Notes: a model not told the origin generated them from the sequence alone. A DNA stretch of 64,000 bases from Ctena decussata (GCA_963989385.1 OZ022510.1:36027448-36091447); one strand, 5' to 3'. Shown: positions 1 through 11,125, numbered from the stretch's first letter. Numbers and translations: made by a program.

Positions 1-95
1 TAAACACTGAATCAACTTTTGAATCAATGTCATAAAGTTGAATCAACGATGATTCGGTGTTGATTAATCGTTGTTTCCTCGATGGGTAGGATCTG
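1..95. repeat. Periodic TTGATTCAA short repeat (left end cut by window)
   Basis: The stretch is built from spaced near-palindromic TTGAATCAA/TTGATTCAA words. It matches the better-preserved copies at 648-758 and 33915-34025. The left end is missing. It is non-coding. Confidence 0.55.
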
Positions 96-153
96 TTTCA
101 GAGAGTTACATGTATACTTTGGTTCGAGCTTTAGAGAGTGAATTGTCGACTGA

Positions 154-361
154 ATGGATGGATGGATGGATGAATGACGCGATTTTACGTCCTTTTAAAC
201 AGTATTTCAGTTATATCAGAACTATATGTGGGTGGTACTGAAAGGTTGTGTGCAATGGAACCCCGTTTACAGTTGAAAAGATTTCCGCCTCCATCCATCC
301 TCTAACCGCCAGATCAGCAGGCAGGCACTTAATCTTCCAAGCTACCGGGGCTCCTAATAAC
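154..361 (-). mobile_element. tRNA-derived SINE (SINE-A), minus strand
   Basis: Read on the minus strand it starts with a tRNA-like head and ends in a GATG/CATC tetranucleotide tail at 155-172. The head is decayed compared with the copy at 63596-63801. The shared body contains ACGTCCTTTT, TTTCAGTTATATCAG and GTGTGCAATGGAACCC. A 7-bp direct repeat, CGACTGA (147-153 and 362-368), flanks it as a target-site duplication. Confidence 0.8.
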
Positions 362-390
362 CGACTGAGTGCGTGTGTGTGTGCGCGCGC

Positions 391-392
391 AC

Positions 393-438
<46 letters not shown>

Positions 439-458
439 ATGTGTGTGTGTGTGTGTGT
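391..458. repeat. Compound microsatellite (CT)n(GT)n
   Basis: About 34 bases of CT repeat run directly into about 30 bases of GT repeat. Open frames across it encode only low-complexity peptides and are not genes. Confidence 0.95.
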
Positions 459-647
459 AAAGAATTTGAGATTTGAAGAATACTCGGTTGCTATTAACCA
501 TCTGTAATTTGCCAAAATTTTTGAACTTGTTTACATCGGACACCAATGAAGACGTTGATCAGACTGCTCCTACTGAGCAGTGAGCAGTCATATCTTGTTC
601 TACAGTTTTTATGAAAAACTGAAAATACTTCGGATCAGCAAGGCCCC

Positions 648-758
648 GCTGGGCACACGACGTTGAATAAACATTGATTCAACGTTGATTTAACGTTATA
701 AGGTTGAATCAAAATAATGTTGATTCAGTGTTGATTCAATGTTGTGTGTCTCCTGGGC
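648..758. repeat. Short palindromic element, GACGTTG...TTGATTCAA type
   Basis: It starts CCCCGCTGGGCACACGACGT and ends GTTGTGTG..CCTGGGC. The centre is a run of TTGATTCAA-like words about 10-13 bp apart. The termini are shared with elements at 11017-11125 and 40522-40625, whose centres use GACGTC words instead. Confidence 0.65.
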
Positions 759-1256
759 AATTTAACGAATACTGTCATCCTGACGAAATTGTGAGCACGA
801 TGACAGAGTATGTCAAAAGTAATCCTCAGAACAGTTTCCTGATGCCGTCGTTGGTTGTCTGACTCTCTCGGTCGAAATATGTCAATATTTTCCCACACCT
901 CTCTTATCTGTGATATCTCAAGTCTTACAAAACCGATTTTAATGTCGAAAAGTGTAGTTAGTCCGTACCGTTTTAATGTCCTTTGTAGCAAATGTCATCA
1001 ATTTATGGAATGAAGCGAGTTTGTTGGGTACCTCAGAATTATAGATATATAAAAAAATAGAGCAGGTGAGGAGGGGCTCGAGGGGCTGTATCAAGCAAGC
1101 ACCTGCCTAAAGCAAGCAATTTTGGTCCTTCTCTTTGGATGCTTGCTTAAGCCAGGTTTAATTGTATATCTTAATGTAAGAGGCAAATAGACTGCTAACA
1201 GACACAAACAATATAAAAGACTGATTGACGTAGTGTGAAACGGTACCTTCTGATAT
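759..1256. other. No gene recognised
   Basis: AT-rich sequence with short chance open frames only. No splice-site pair or domain was recognised. Confidence 0.5.
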
Positions 1257-2597
1257 AACAAGAGCTGTCGCCTGACAGCAAAGCTCGCCTGAATTGGTGC
1301 TTGCCCATGGAACAATCGCTATGCTGGTGTGGCTTGCATTGCATAAAACTTCAAGCAAGCATGGTCAAAAGGTTTGGATAATATAAGATCTCAAAAACTT
1401 TAAAGCAAATGTTAACTTACGAACAGACGGACAGACAAATGGACATCAGACAAAAGCTATATACCCCTCCTCATACTTCCTTTTCTGGGGGTTTAATTAC
1501 GGCCTTGCTGATATAATTATATAATATAAAGTCTGATTTGATAGTTGTCATCTCACCCCTGTAGATTTGAGACTTGCAAGTGCTAAGACAAGCAATAGGC
1601 CTTATCAATGACAAAACAATTAAGCATGGCCATAATGACAACACATAAACAAAAGCTATCTCAGAAATAAGTCTTGAAATAAAATTAAAATAAAAAAAAT
1701 CCACATGAAATTTCAAAGTCCATGAGCTTGAGTTCAAAGAACGGAGGGGTAGGGGAGGCACTGTGGCACTGTGAAATTATGACTTCATTAGTATAAAACT
1801 TCAACCAAAATCTTTATGACAAAATTCTAAGTCGATGACCTTGTCTTGAAGGTCATCCAGTGGGGTAAGTATATAGTGTTTTGTAAAAACTCAAACAAGA
1901 GTCTAACATCAGTTCAAGTGTAAACTAAATCTATGCCAAGCATTATGAATCAGTATGCAATTAGAAATCTTTAATAAAACCTAAACTTTCCTAGGTCAAT
2001 GACCTTGACATCCAGGTCACTGAGCGGGGTTGGGGTAGTACTCTGTAAAACTTTGGAATAATCTCTAATTGCAGTGCAAATATCTATAGAATCCATGCAT
2101 GGGTTCAGTAGATATGCGTGGGTCTTTAAAAAAAACTTTAACCAAAACATCCAATCGATAAAAAGACAATTTTCTTAGTCCATGACCTTGACATCAAGGT
2201 CGCTAAGTGGGGTGGTACCTTGGAAAACTTTGGACCAATATCTAACTACAGTTCAAGTATCAAAAGAATCCATCCATGAGTTAAGGAGATATTGAACTTA
2301 AAAAACTTTAACCAAAACATCTAGTCAAAAAAAAACTCCAATTTTCTAAGTCCATGACTTTGACATCAAGCAGACTGAGTGAGTTTGGGGTGGTACCCTG
2401 TAAAACTTTGGACCAATATCTAACTACAGTGCAAGTGTTAAAAGAATCCATCAATGGGTCAATGAGATATATGTCTTTGAAAACTTTAACCAAAACATCT
2501 AATCCGGACGCGGACGCTGACGCGGACACCGACGCTTATGCGGACGTCGACGCCAGGGTGACAACAACAGCTCTTCCTAAACTTTCGTTCAAGCTAG
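1257..2597 (+). mobile_element. Helitron-like non-autonomous element H1
   Basis: The 5' end is AACAAGAG followed by the hairpin GCTGTC-GCCT-GACAGC and then GCTCGCCTGAA at 1283-1293. The 3' end is a GACGC/GGACGC microsatellite (about 2506-2552) followed by a decayed hairpin around CTTTCG and a final CTAG. The body holds repeated blocks containing CCATGACCTTGACATCAAGG, each about 180-200 bp. A close copy lies at 13878-15008. This architecture resembles HINE/pearl/DINE-1-type elements of the Helentron group. No protein is encoded. Confidence 0.7.
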
Positions 2598-2832
2598 GGC
2601 TGGTTGCTTCGGGTTTAACGGCTCTTTGAGAGTGTATTTCAGTCTATATCGAGCCGTCTCCCAGACAGAGAGATAGAGAGGCAGAGAGAGAGAGAGAAGA
2701 AATATGATAGGCGAGAGAAAAATACACAAATAACCCCCATCCGCACCTACTGTAGCACAGTAGACCAAGGCGCCTTGCCATACTATTATCAAAATATTAT
2801 CAACACCATCGCCCGACCGCAACCATCCCTGT
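2598..2832 (-). mobile_element. SINE-like element with CAAC tail (SINE-B), minus strand
   Basis: Abuts the 3' end of H1. On the minus strand it runs from GGTCGGGCGATGGT, through GTAGGTGCGG and GAGACGGCTCGATATAGAC, to GCCGTTAAACCC plus a short CAAC-type tail. At least eight other copies lie in the window. No convincing box B is present, so the RNA it derives from is unclear. Confidence 0.7.
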
Positions 2833-2924
2833 TCTAACAGAGAGACCCATATCAGCTGCATGTCCGCAAAGCCTGATTACTGTCTTCTATTTTTGCTTAA
2901 TCAGTCTATGAAACCTAAATTAAT

Positions 2925-4299
2925 AACAAGAGTTGTCAGAAGACAACGAAGCGCGCCTAATGGGTGCCTGACTCTCAAGGTTACAAAGTATCCTGACTCA
3001 ACACATTGTTAACCTAGTTAACCAGGGGTGAATGTAGTAGCTAGTGCACAAATGAAGTTTGCATCAGAAGCTAGACTAAGTCAGTTGTTCCCTTTGGCAT
3101 ACAGGACCGACTCGTATGCCACTGTCCGGACATTTTGCGGACATTGAGGGTCGGATCCTCGTGCACCAGACGGAGAGATATCAACTCAAGTCTAACTTAT
3201 AATGCCTCATGGTGACAAAGGGTGGTTCCTAGTATGCGTTTTCACACCACCTTTACCCAGTACTAAGTTTTTCTGATGACACCTCCTTACCCTTTGCAGA
3301 CTTCTCATGTTTCCTTTGGCCTCCCCCCATAACCTCACCCCTAGCCTGAACCAGTTGTCAAAGCCTGGTCTCCGTATAAACTATTTCATCTGTGATCATT
3401 ATGTCCAGTTTCTAACTCTCCAGGGCAAATAATGGTACTAGCCTTATGATTTTATTCCCATTTTGCAAGTGTTTAATATGACCTGTTAAACATTCTGACC
3501 CCTGGCCGCACCAAGGGGAACTCTACCACAAAGTCATGTTGGTCTGGGTAAGTATCATACTACATCTAACTTTTGTAGCATATAAGGTATCGAAGTTATG
3601 AGCTCGAAGAGAAATGCATATTCATATTGCATATTTATTAAATAGTGTTAAAGGTATACGGCAAAATCACTCAACCATGAATAATGGTCAAGGACACAAG
3701 AGTCTGCATGGATGCTTTGCTGCAGCTGCAACCCATTGATCAAGGGAAGGTCCTGGCCAAAGACGAAGCAGGTAGTGATCTATAAATAGTATGAGGTTTC
3801 TCACAATGTCAGGCTGATCCACTAGGCCAGGAGTAATGTTAGTTCATTAAATAGTGTTAGAGATATAAGGCAAAATCAGTAGACCCTGAATAAAGGTCAA
3901 GGGCACAGGAGTTAGCATGGATGCTTTGCAGCAGCTGTAATTGTAGGGATATGTTTTGTCCAAGTATCAACTCTCTTTTCTCAAAGGTATTATGAAAATT
4001 AAAAATATTGCCTTCAAAACAGTGCCAAACAGCAAAGTCAATCAACCGGTACATGTAGGCCAAGGACACACAATTGTGTGATGCTGCTGCTGCAGTCATA
4101 TGGATGTATATATGTGCCAAGTATGATAATTGTAGCTGCTATAGTTTGTAAGATACAGATTTGAACATCCAGTTAAACGCAATTGTTAACATTGGTCACG
4201 GACGCCGACGAGGACGCTGACGCTAACGCTAACGCATACTCGGACTACGACGTCGGGGGTATAGCATAAGCTCTCCTTTGCTTAGCAAAGGCGCGCTAA
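2925..4299 (+). mobile_element. Helitron-like non-autonomous element H2
   Basis: Starts AACAAGAG with hairpin GTTGTC-AGAA-GACAAC, then GCGCGCCT. Ends with hairpin CCTTTGC-TTA-GCAAAGG and CGCGCTAA. Just before the 3' hairpin is a GACGC/AACGC repeat (4201-4240). Internal units of about 190 bp contain GCATGGATGCTTTGC (near 3708 and 3915) and a third, more diverged copy near 4070. It is the same architecture as H1 with different end sequences. No coding capacity. Confidence 0.68.
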
Positions 4300-4534
4300 A
4301 ATGTGCAGAAGTATGAATATGGAAAAGTGAAGACTGTCAGCAATTTGCTCATACTCGCAGGCTTATCTGGGTACTCAACTTTTTCACATAGATTAAGGTC
4401 TCTTTTTTGCAGTCTCGCATCGGGTTACGTTTTGCAAGGGTGCAGCTAGTGAAAATACACGATACGCACAAAAGGATTTCCATACTGCTTTAGTGGAAAA
4501 ATGGGGTTTAGCCCCTTAGAAAATTTTCGTCTTT

Positions 4535-4645
4535 AACTCTTTAAGCCCCAGTGACGAAATAAGCAAAATGTGCAAACAGCGTAGATCCCGATGAGGCGGC
4601 TCATAATGAGCCGCCTCATCTAGATCTGCACTGTTTGCCCTCTGG
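4535..4645. repeat. Hairpin MITE, GATGAGGCGGCTCAT family
   Basis: The perfect inverted core GATGAGGCGGCTCAT / ATGAGCCGCCTCATC is flanked by GTAGATC / GATCTGCAC arms. Other copies are near 10838, 26010, 28300, 34488 and 40850. The conserved outer flanks (GTGACGAAAT...GCAAA and GTTTGCCCTC) suggest the unit is about 110 bp. Confidence 0.7.
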
Positions 4646-5683
4646 TCTTTGAATTCTCAATATGAAATGTCTTTGACAAGGCATTTTTTTAATTTTTACA
4701 GACGTAAATTTTGCCGTCTGCTTATTAGGTACTGAAAGAGTCAAGGGCCAGTTGGCAGTTTGTGATTAAAATATTGCACAATTTACCGCATTTCAGAATG
4801 AAAATATGCTGAGCGTATTGAAATTTTGTCAATTTGACAAAATTTCAATACGCATCTGCGTATTTGCGTTCAGGTAGCTACGCCTCCTGACTCAAATGGT
4901 TTTCCAGATATATTGTTAAGTTCTTGTAGCAAAAAGAATAAGTTCGAAAGTCTCAAAACGGGGAAATAGCTCCCCAGCATAATCTTCTTTTTTTTCACAT
5001 ATCAAGGGCTATCGATATACAACTAATCAGTTTCCTAGGTCAAGCAGCTCAGAAGTAGGATAAATACCAAATTCAAACAAGGGGCATAACTTAATTATAC
5101 TTGGATGGAATTTCCCCCAAAAGCCCATCAGATCTTGTACATTTCACCTCAAAACTGAATATAAAATATCATCAACCAACTTAAATACTTTTTGAGATAT
5201 CGTGGTGCAAAAAAAGGTAACTCTAACAGTACAAGTCCGACGGAGTCTGCTCATTTTTCTTGACTAATATATTCTCGGTCAAAAAATTAAAGATTCCAAT
5301 TATCAGCCTCATTTTCAAGGAGCCCAGTGTAAATTCGACTGATATTGTCGATCTTGTCTCGACTAAACAATGTCGATGAATGCGGGCGCGGGTGCATTTT
5401 TCGCGCTAAAAGAACAAAGGAAATGTAAATGCGTCATGTGACACATGGTAGCCAATATTTCTGTTACCCATAATTCAGAACTGACCAATAGAAAACCCAT
5501 AGATGGAGCTACAAATTCATGGTTCAATGGGCCGCATTCCACACTTAATAATTAAGCGTTATGTTGGTCATTACTTATAACTTTTGGTAACCAGTCGCAT
5601 GACAAAATATATTGTTGTTGTGTTAGAATCGTTTGGTGTCTCTTATATACTTTTGTACTCTTTCGAATATCATAACATTTGTG
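4646..5683. other. No gene; diffuse repeat relics
   Basis: Fragments such as AAGGGGCATAACTTAATT and AGATATCGTGGTG look like decayed bodies of Helitron-like elements. No boundaries could be placed, and no coding sequence is supported. Confidence 0.4.
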
Positions 5684-7250
5684 TTAAAAGAAAAGCAATG
5701 TCACCGTAAAGTAGCAAATTAAGAGATATTGCCTCAAATTGAGATATAGAGTCCAGAAGTTCAGCTCTTGTTCAAAACAGAAAGGACACTGCAAAAAGAA
5801 ATGTTTAGTGTTTTCAATACTTCCACAATTACACAGAGGTGAGTCGGTAATATTTTTCAGAAATAAGTCATTATTTAGTGAGCTGCAATTTGTGCGAAGA
5901 CGAGTATGCAGGATTTGGGATTGTCTAGAACCAGTGTAATAATGCTTAGGGACAGGTGCTCCGTTTCTATTAAGATGATTTTTAAAAGTTGTTAGTGAGT
6001 CAGATTGAGCTACCTCTGCAGGAAGGCTTTTCCAGTCTCTGGCAGTTGATGGGAGGAATGAGTTAGCATATTGAGATGTCCTTGCATTTATATTCTGGAG
6101 GTTGCCGGAATTTCTGAGGTTATAGTGAGAAATGTTGCTAATCGTTTGAGGTATTAAGCTAAATAGACAAGAAGGTGTCATATTACTTTGCATTTTGTAA
6201 AACGGTGTGAGTTTGTGATCTTTCCGTCTTTTTCAAGCAAATCCCAGTTGGTTTCCCTGTAAAGATTGTCAAAGAAATAAGTTTAGTGGTTCCTGTTGCT
6301 ATTCGCGCAGCTTCATTTTGGATTTTTTCTAATTCTTGCTTTTCATTTTGTGTGCAATTATCCCAAATTACGTCGGCGTATTCCAAAATTGGTCTTATAA
6401 ATGATGTATATATAACTTCCAAGGATTTCCTGTCAATTTTAAATTTCAATTTTCTCATAATATGTATCCTATTCCAAGTTTTATTTTTAATGTAATCAAT
6501 ATGGGTATGCCAAGTGCAGTCATTTGAAATATATATGCCTAAACGTTTAAGGTTTTCGGTTTCAGAAATTTGCTGATTTTGCATGTAGATTGGAGGATGA
6601 ACGAGTCTGATTAGTTTACGGGAAAGAAGAAGCGATTCAGTCTTAGTCGGGTTGATAGACACTAGCCAAGTATCAGCCCAGTTACAAATTCGTTTAAGGT
6701 CTGCGTAGAGACTTACTGCTGCTGTAACTGCATTGTCCACAATAATAAAAAGACTAGCATCATCTGCAAAAAGTCGTATGTTTGCTCCAATATCACAGAC
6801 AATATCATTGATATAAAGAAGAAATAGTAAGGGTCCAAGTACGGACACCTGTGGAACTCCAGCTCGAATGTAAGTCCAATCAGAAGAAGCTCCAAGAAGG
6901 ACAACCCGTTGTTGTCTATCAGGGCCCAGTTGTTCAAAACTAACGACGTCGTTAGTTAACGCGACGTTAAACTTCCAAACGTTAATAATAGCACAAACAT
7001 AAAATGACAATTACTCAAGAACCCTTGAATGGAATTGGACCAATTTTATCACAAATATGCCAATATTTTTTGTTGCCAAAAAGTGAGAAGCTTTTGCATT
7101 GCAAAAGCTACTAACATTTTTTTTCAACAAAAATATCAGCGTATTTGGTAATAAAAACGTAAAACACTTAACGAGTTGACCTCTTAACGAGCTCGTTAGG
7201 CTAACGATGCTTTGAACAACTGGGCCCAGTAAGATAACTTTTAAACCTCT
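5684..7250 (-). pseudogene. Broken non-LTR retrotransposon (CR1/L2-like) reverse transcriptase, 3' half
   Basis: Minus-strand frames at 6183-6937 and 5684-6193 encode the second half of a LINE reverse transcriptase. A motif B variant (GVPQVSVLGPLLFLLYIND, with V where G is usual), motif C (FADDAS) and the thumb region (CNWADTWLVSINPTKTE, RPILEYADVIWDN) are visible. A frameshift near 6190 separates a C-terminal part with LPAEVAQSDSLTTFKNHL and a Cys/His cluster, SPLCNCGSIENTKHFFLQCP. The frame also continues upstream of the MITE at 6923-7226, where SYLTDRQQ is restored if the insert is removed. The endonuclease and first half of the RT are absent. It is a dead, 5'-truncated copy. Confidence 0.85.
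6923..7226. mobile_element. 304-bp MITE with GGCCCAGTTGTTCAAA inverted ends
   Basis: The 16-bp perfect terminal inverted repeats are GGCCCAGTTGTTCAAA and TTTGAACAACTGGGCC. CAG is present on both sides (6920-6922, 7227-7229) as a 3-bp target duplication. It interrupts the LINE at 5684-7250, and removing it with one CAG restores the host frame. Internal AACGACGTCGTTAGTTAACG is also palindromic. Confidence 0.85.
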
Positions 7251-7574
7251 TAAAGCCTTGGTTTTAAGAGTGAAATGACTTGGAACTTAGCAATTTAATG
7301 ATGCTGCTCTGTGAAAAGAAAAACTACCCCATGCATATTAAAAACGACCTGCCTTAAGAAACCAAAACGAATATGTCTGTTTTGATACTATTGTGAAATA
7401 AATAAAACTAAACGTGCAGAACTTCCGTAGTTGTCATGGTAACACGAGAAATTTCATATATAGGAACTTTTTTGACATAGTATATCTATAATGGGTCATC
7501 TACACCTTATCCTGTAGCTGTATGCCAAATATAAACATGCGAGCTTAAGCCGTTCTTCAAGTATTTTGTTCACT

Positions 7575-7870
7575 TGGTTGGTAGATTTGTTGGTTGATTG
7601 GGGTTTAACGGTCCTTTGAGACAGTATTTTAGTCCATATCTGGCCGTCTCCCAGAGAGGGGGTGGGGTGGGGTGGGGTGGGGTGGGTGTGGGTGGGTGTT
7701 TGGGGGGGGGGGGGTAGGGGGAGAAATGATAGACGAGAAAAAAATATCCAAACCACCCGCACCTACTGCAAGCACAATAGGCCCTTGCCCTACTTTTACC
7801 CAAATAAGTAGAACATCCCTGCGCTGGAAGTTATAACCAGCACCAGCACCATCGCCCGACCACCACCCCC
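7575..7870 (-). mobile_element. SINE-like SINE-B with perfect 13-bp target duplication
   Basis: TATTTTGTTCACT occurs at 7562-7574 and again at 7871-7883. The minus-strand copy starts GGGGGTGGTGGTCGGGCG and ends in a CAAC/CAAT-rich tail, giving the best full-length boundaries for the family. A GGGGT-type simple repeat has expanded at 7667-7716 inside it. Confidence 0.9.
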
Positions 7871-7883
7871 TATTTTGTTCACT

Positions 7884-8360
7884 ACGTTGTTCCTATATAT
7901 AATGACAAAGCCGAAAAAGAGGCATAACTCCTGAACGAAAAGACCTTCTGAGGGAAAAAAAACGGGCCCGCTTACTTGTCATAAACATGCCACATAAAGG
8001 TTCTTGAGTTTCCCAGCTGCCAAAAAGCTTTACGGACGGACAGACAAACAGACAGACAGGCCAAAACCAATATGCACCCTCAACTTCTCCGAACTTTGAG
8101 GCATAAAAATGAGCGCATACGTCTCATTTTCCCCGTCGGGCGTGTCGCCGAGTCATGATATTATCATGACTCCAGCTCCAGTGGTTCTTCAGATATTTTG
8201 TTCACAAGGTTGATTCGGGCAAAAATTCCTAAGTCCGAAAAGGGGCATAATTCTGTCAAAAAATTTACAAAATTGGCTAAGGTTATCCTTTCTTTATGAC
8301 AAAACAGCAGGTCAAACAATATGACCCTAGCTCAAGCGGTTCTTCAGATATTTTTATCTA
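7884..8360. repeat. Relic repeat with GGGGCATAATTCTGTC blocks
   Basis: Blocks containing AAGTCCGAAAAGGGGCATAA and CAAGCGGTTCTTCAGATATT recur here and at 35300-35600. They look like internal units of an old Helitron-like element. SINE-B at 7575-7870 landed in it. No ends were identified. Confidence 0.45.
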
Positions 8361-8402
8361 GCAGAAAAAGCATTACGGTGTCAAATCGATAACTCTATAC
8401 TA

Positions 8403-8724
8403 CACTGTAAAACGTTTTACGTAGATTTTACGGTAGAATAACTGGCAACCAGCTGCCAGTCCATTTCCCGTTATTTTTATGGGCGCCCGTAAAATTTACA
8501 AGAATTATCAAATAGAGTAGAATAGAATAGAGCAGGTGTTGTTTTGGTCATATTGCCCTTCAGCTCTATAAAGGTATTTTCGAGTGCGTCCAGTAAACAT
8601 AACACTACCATATGTAATTTCCAACAATGTGCTACAGGCAAACGCCCGTAAAAATAACGGGAAATGGACTGGCAGCTGGTTTCCAGTTATGCTACTGTAA
8701 AATCTATGGAATGTTATTACAGTG
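8403..8724. mobile_element. 322-bp TA-flanked MITE, copy 1
   Basis: Inverted ends of about 75 bp begin CACTGTAAAA and contain GGCAACCAGCTGCCAGTC. TA flanks both ends (8401-8402, 8725-8726). Other copies are at 9380-9701, 41215-41499 and, decayed, 43331-43596. TA targets suggest a Tc1/mariner-like mobiliser. That assignment is inference. Confidence 0.85.
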
Positions 8725-8843
8725 TACCTGTGAATGGTCGTTCTTCCTATAGCCAATTGGTTCTGTATATACATTACTACTACCATTAATTTCGCCCATC
8801 GACTTACATGCAAACTTAGGGACCGATCATTTGATATTCTGCT

Positions 8844-8869
8844 GGGGGGGGGGGGGGGGGGGGGGGGGG
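8844..8869. repeat. Poly-G run
   Basis: Twenty-six consecutive G lie just inside the left end of the TTA-flanked element. The matching position at the right end is a C-rich stretch (10321-10353). Confidence 0.95.
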
Positions 8870-9379
8870 AGGAGGGCTGGTATTCTTGATGGAGACAGGA
8901 TTTTTTTATTTCGCTGGCCTCTGGAAACAATTTCTTTCTTTTTTTCACCTTGAGGGAGTATTTTTTTCTCTCTTTTTTTACAAACTAACTCAAACATTTT
9001 TTTTTATTTCATAGGCTGAACTATCAGACCCTTATTTGTTTGACCTTAACATACTTTTATTTTATCCACATCAGTATTTTTACACCTTTTTTCTCATAAA
9101 AAGAACACGGTGCTGTCTGTAACCAGGCTAAGGGCATGGTTTAGCTTGCATTTGCAAACCAGTGCCTGGAGCATGTTACTCTCTTCATCTATGGTACAGA
9201 TACAAACATCCCTGCATGAGGTTGGCAAAAATTAGGCTTTAGATTAGGGATATTTTGGCTAAAAATTAGGGCTATTTTCGCAAAGTTTTAAGGCTAACAT
9301 CAGGAATTTAAGGGGTTTTTTCTAGCCCAATCGTATGCCCAAACATGCTTTAATTGCACTTCAGAAAGTTTGATAACTA

Positions 9380-9701
9380 CACTGTAAAAAAAATCCGTAG
9401 ATTTTACGGTAAAATAACTGGCAACCAGCTGCCAGTCCTTTTACCGTTATTTTTACGGGCGCCCGTAAAAATTGCAGGAATCATCAAGCAGAGTGGGATA
9501 GAATAGAGCAGGTGTCGTGTTGGTCAGATAGCCCTTCAACAATACAAAGTTATTTTCGAGTGCGCCAAGTTTACATAAAACTTCCATTTCGTGATTTCTA
9601 TCAATGTCTTACAGGCAAATGCCCGTAAAAATTACGGGGAAAGGACTGGCAGCTGGTTTCCAGTTATTTTACCGTAAAATCTACAGAATTTTTTTACAGT
9701 G
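9380..9701. mobile_element. 322-bp TA-flanked MITE, copy 2
   Basis: Same length and ends as the copy at 8403-8724, with TA at 9378-9379 and 9702-9703. It sits inside the TTA-flanked element at 8819-10375, so it inserted after that element. Confidence 0.85.
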
Positions 9702-10397
9702 TACTTACTGATAGAGTCACATTATAAATGAATGCAAGCTAATAAATGGCTAAAAGTTGTATGCTAAAAAGTTAACGAAGAGGGGTCTTGGGGCAAGGCC
9801 CCCAGAAGCAAAAGCAATTTCCCATTTTTAATGGCAATTTCAGACCGGAAACAATAGAGAAAAACTAGGGATGATGATAAAAAATGAAGGCTTTGTTTAG
9901 GAATTTTGCCTTTTAGAGTGTTTATTTTGCCATAATGGCCATAAGCTAGTGACTCTTTTGAAATTCAGTTTTAGTGGAAACGTTTATTTAGTAATGCGGC
10001 AGATCAATAAAACATGTATGTGAATGTTGTATAGGATTTTTTATAAATGTATACGCATGTGGGGGCTGCCGGTGTAAAACATTCAAACATTACTATGAAT
10101 AATGGGGGTCTCCCCCCCCCCGCCCCCCGACGAAGCCAGCGACATTTTAAAAACTCAATTCAAATGGAATTATCTGCAGACTATATTTTTTTTTTTTTTT
10201 TTTTTTTGGTTGGAGCCATATTATTTTTTTCACTTATTTTGGAGGCCAGATTTTTTTTAAATCTCCTTATGAGCCAATCTATTTTTTCTTGCATATCCAA
10301 AGACAGTGGTTTTTTTTAAATATACCACCCGCCCCTCTCCCTCCCCACCCCCCAGAATATCAAATGGTCGGTCCCTTATAAAGATTCGAGTACTTAC

Positions 10398-10587
10398 CGA
10401 ATGATTCTCATCCCAAATCTGTTGACGCCTCTTGTTTCAGTCTTTAGGACAAGCAAACTCAAACAGCTCCTGCATACTTTCACCACCACCATCTTTTCCT
10501 GTGACACATCCCAATTGTTGACTGGGGTATCCCATTGCACTTTCAAGGTGGCCAGTTTTGGGAAACCCTCGAGATTCTTGCCTCTTT
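10398..10587 (-). other. Possible 190-nt exon, minus strand
   Basis: On the minus strand it is bounded by a good acceptor (TTTGTGTTTCAG) and a consensus donor (GTAAGTAC). One frame is open throughout. A second frame reads more like protein (GGGESMQELFEFACPKD) but meets TGA and then continues NKRRQQIWDENHS. It could be an exon of an undetected host gene, a decayed exon or part of a transposon gene. No domain was recognised. The TTA-flanked element lies just downstream in what would be the intron. Confidence 0.28.
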
Positions 10588-10837
10588 CTGAAACACAAAG
10601 TAGGTCGATTTTCAATGTGTTCAAACATCACTAATCATTAGTAATGAGTCCCAGTCCCATCTGAAACACCCAAAACAAGGATGTATTTTATAATTCTCAC
10701 ATGAGATACCGTCAAATCAGGATCTTTTTGTTTTCTTAGGCACTACTTTACAACGTACCCGAACCAAAACAATATGATGAGAATGGTGGTACGCCACCTA
10801 TTTTCCGGGGTGAAAAGTCCTCTCTGACACATTTTAA

Positions 10838-10935
10838 CACTTAAAGCGCTAATAACGAAAATAGTTGAATTTGCAATCAGCGTATCTCTAGATGAGCCGT
10901 CTCATCGGGATCTACACTCGTTGCCCTCTAGTGAT
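10838..10935. repeat. Hairpin MITE, GATGAGCCGTCTCATC variant
   Basis: Only one arm of the central palindrome remains (GATGAGCCGTCTCATC), with TAGA/GGATCTACACT flanks and GTTGCCCTCTAGTGATTGAA. It is a shortened relative of the 4535-4645 copy. Confidence 0.55.
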
Positions 10936-11016
10936 TGAAATCACAATAACTTATAGCTTGGAAGAAACATGAAACTTTTTTTTAATTTTAAAATGGATAA
11001 ATGCGCCAAAAAGATA

Positions 11017-11125
11017 CCCCAGCAGACATATGACGTCGTAATGACGTCCTCCAGACGTCGATGTTACTTAATGGCGTCACAACGACGTCAGTACGACATT
11101 ATTAAAACGTCGTGTGTTCGCTGAG
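11017..11125. repeat. Short palindromic element, GACGTC type
   Basis: Begins CCCCAGCAGACATATGACGTC and ends GTCGTGTGTTCGCTGAGCAC. The core is a string of GACGTC/AACGTC/GCGTCA words with spacing near one helical turn. Sister copy at 40522-40625. Confidence 0.6.

Larger units (their letters stand above)
8819..10375. mobile_element. TTA-flanked 1.56-kb inverted-repeat element
   Basis: Ends are GGGACCGATCATTTGATATT and, at the right, its near-perfect reverse complement. TTA stands on both sides (8816-8818, 10376-10378). A 3-bp TTA duplication fits PIF/Harbinger elements. It contains poly-G, poly-T and a 322-bp MITE but no transposase frame. Confidence 0.72.

Noticed and set aside
211..546. Open frames through the CT/GT microsatellite on both strands
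   Set aside because: Products are Arg-Glu, Thr-His or Ser-Leu-Cys-Val repeats from simple sequence and a SINE; no real coding signal.
2354..2629. Open frames with DADADADTD repeats
   Set aside because: Generated by the GACGC microsatellite at the 3' end of H1.
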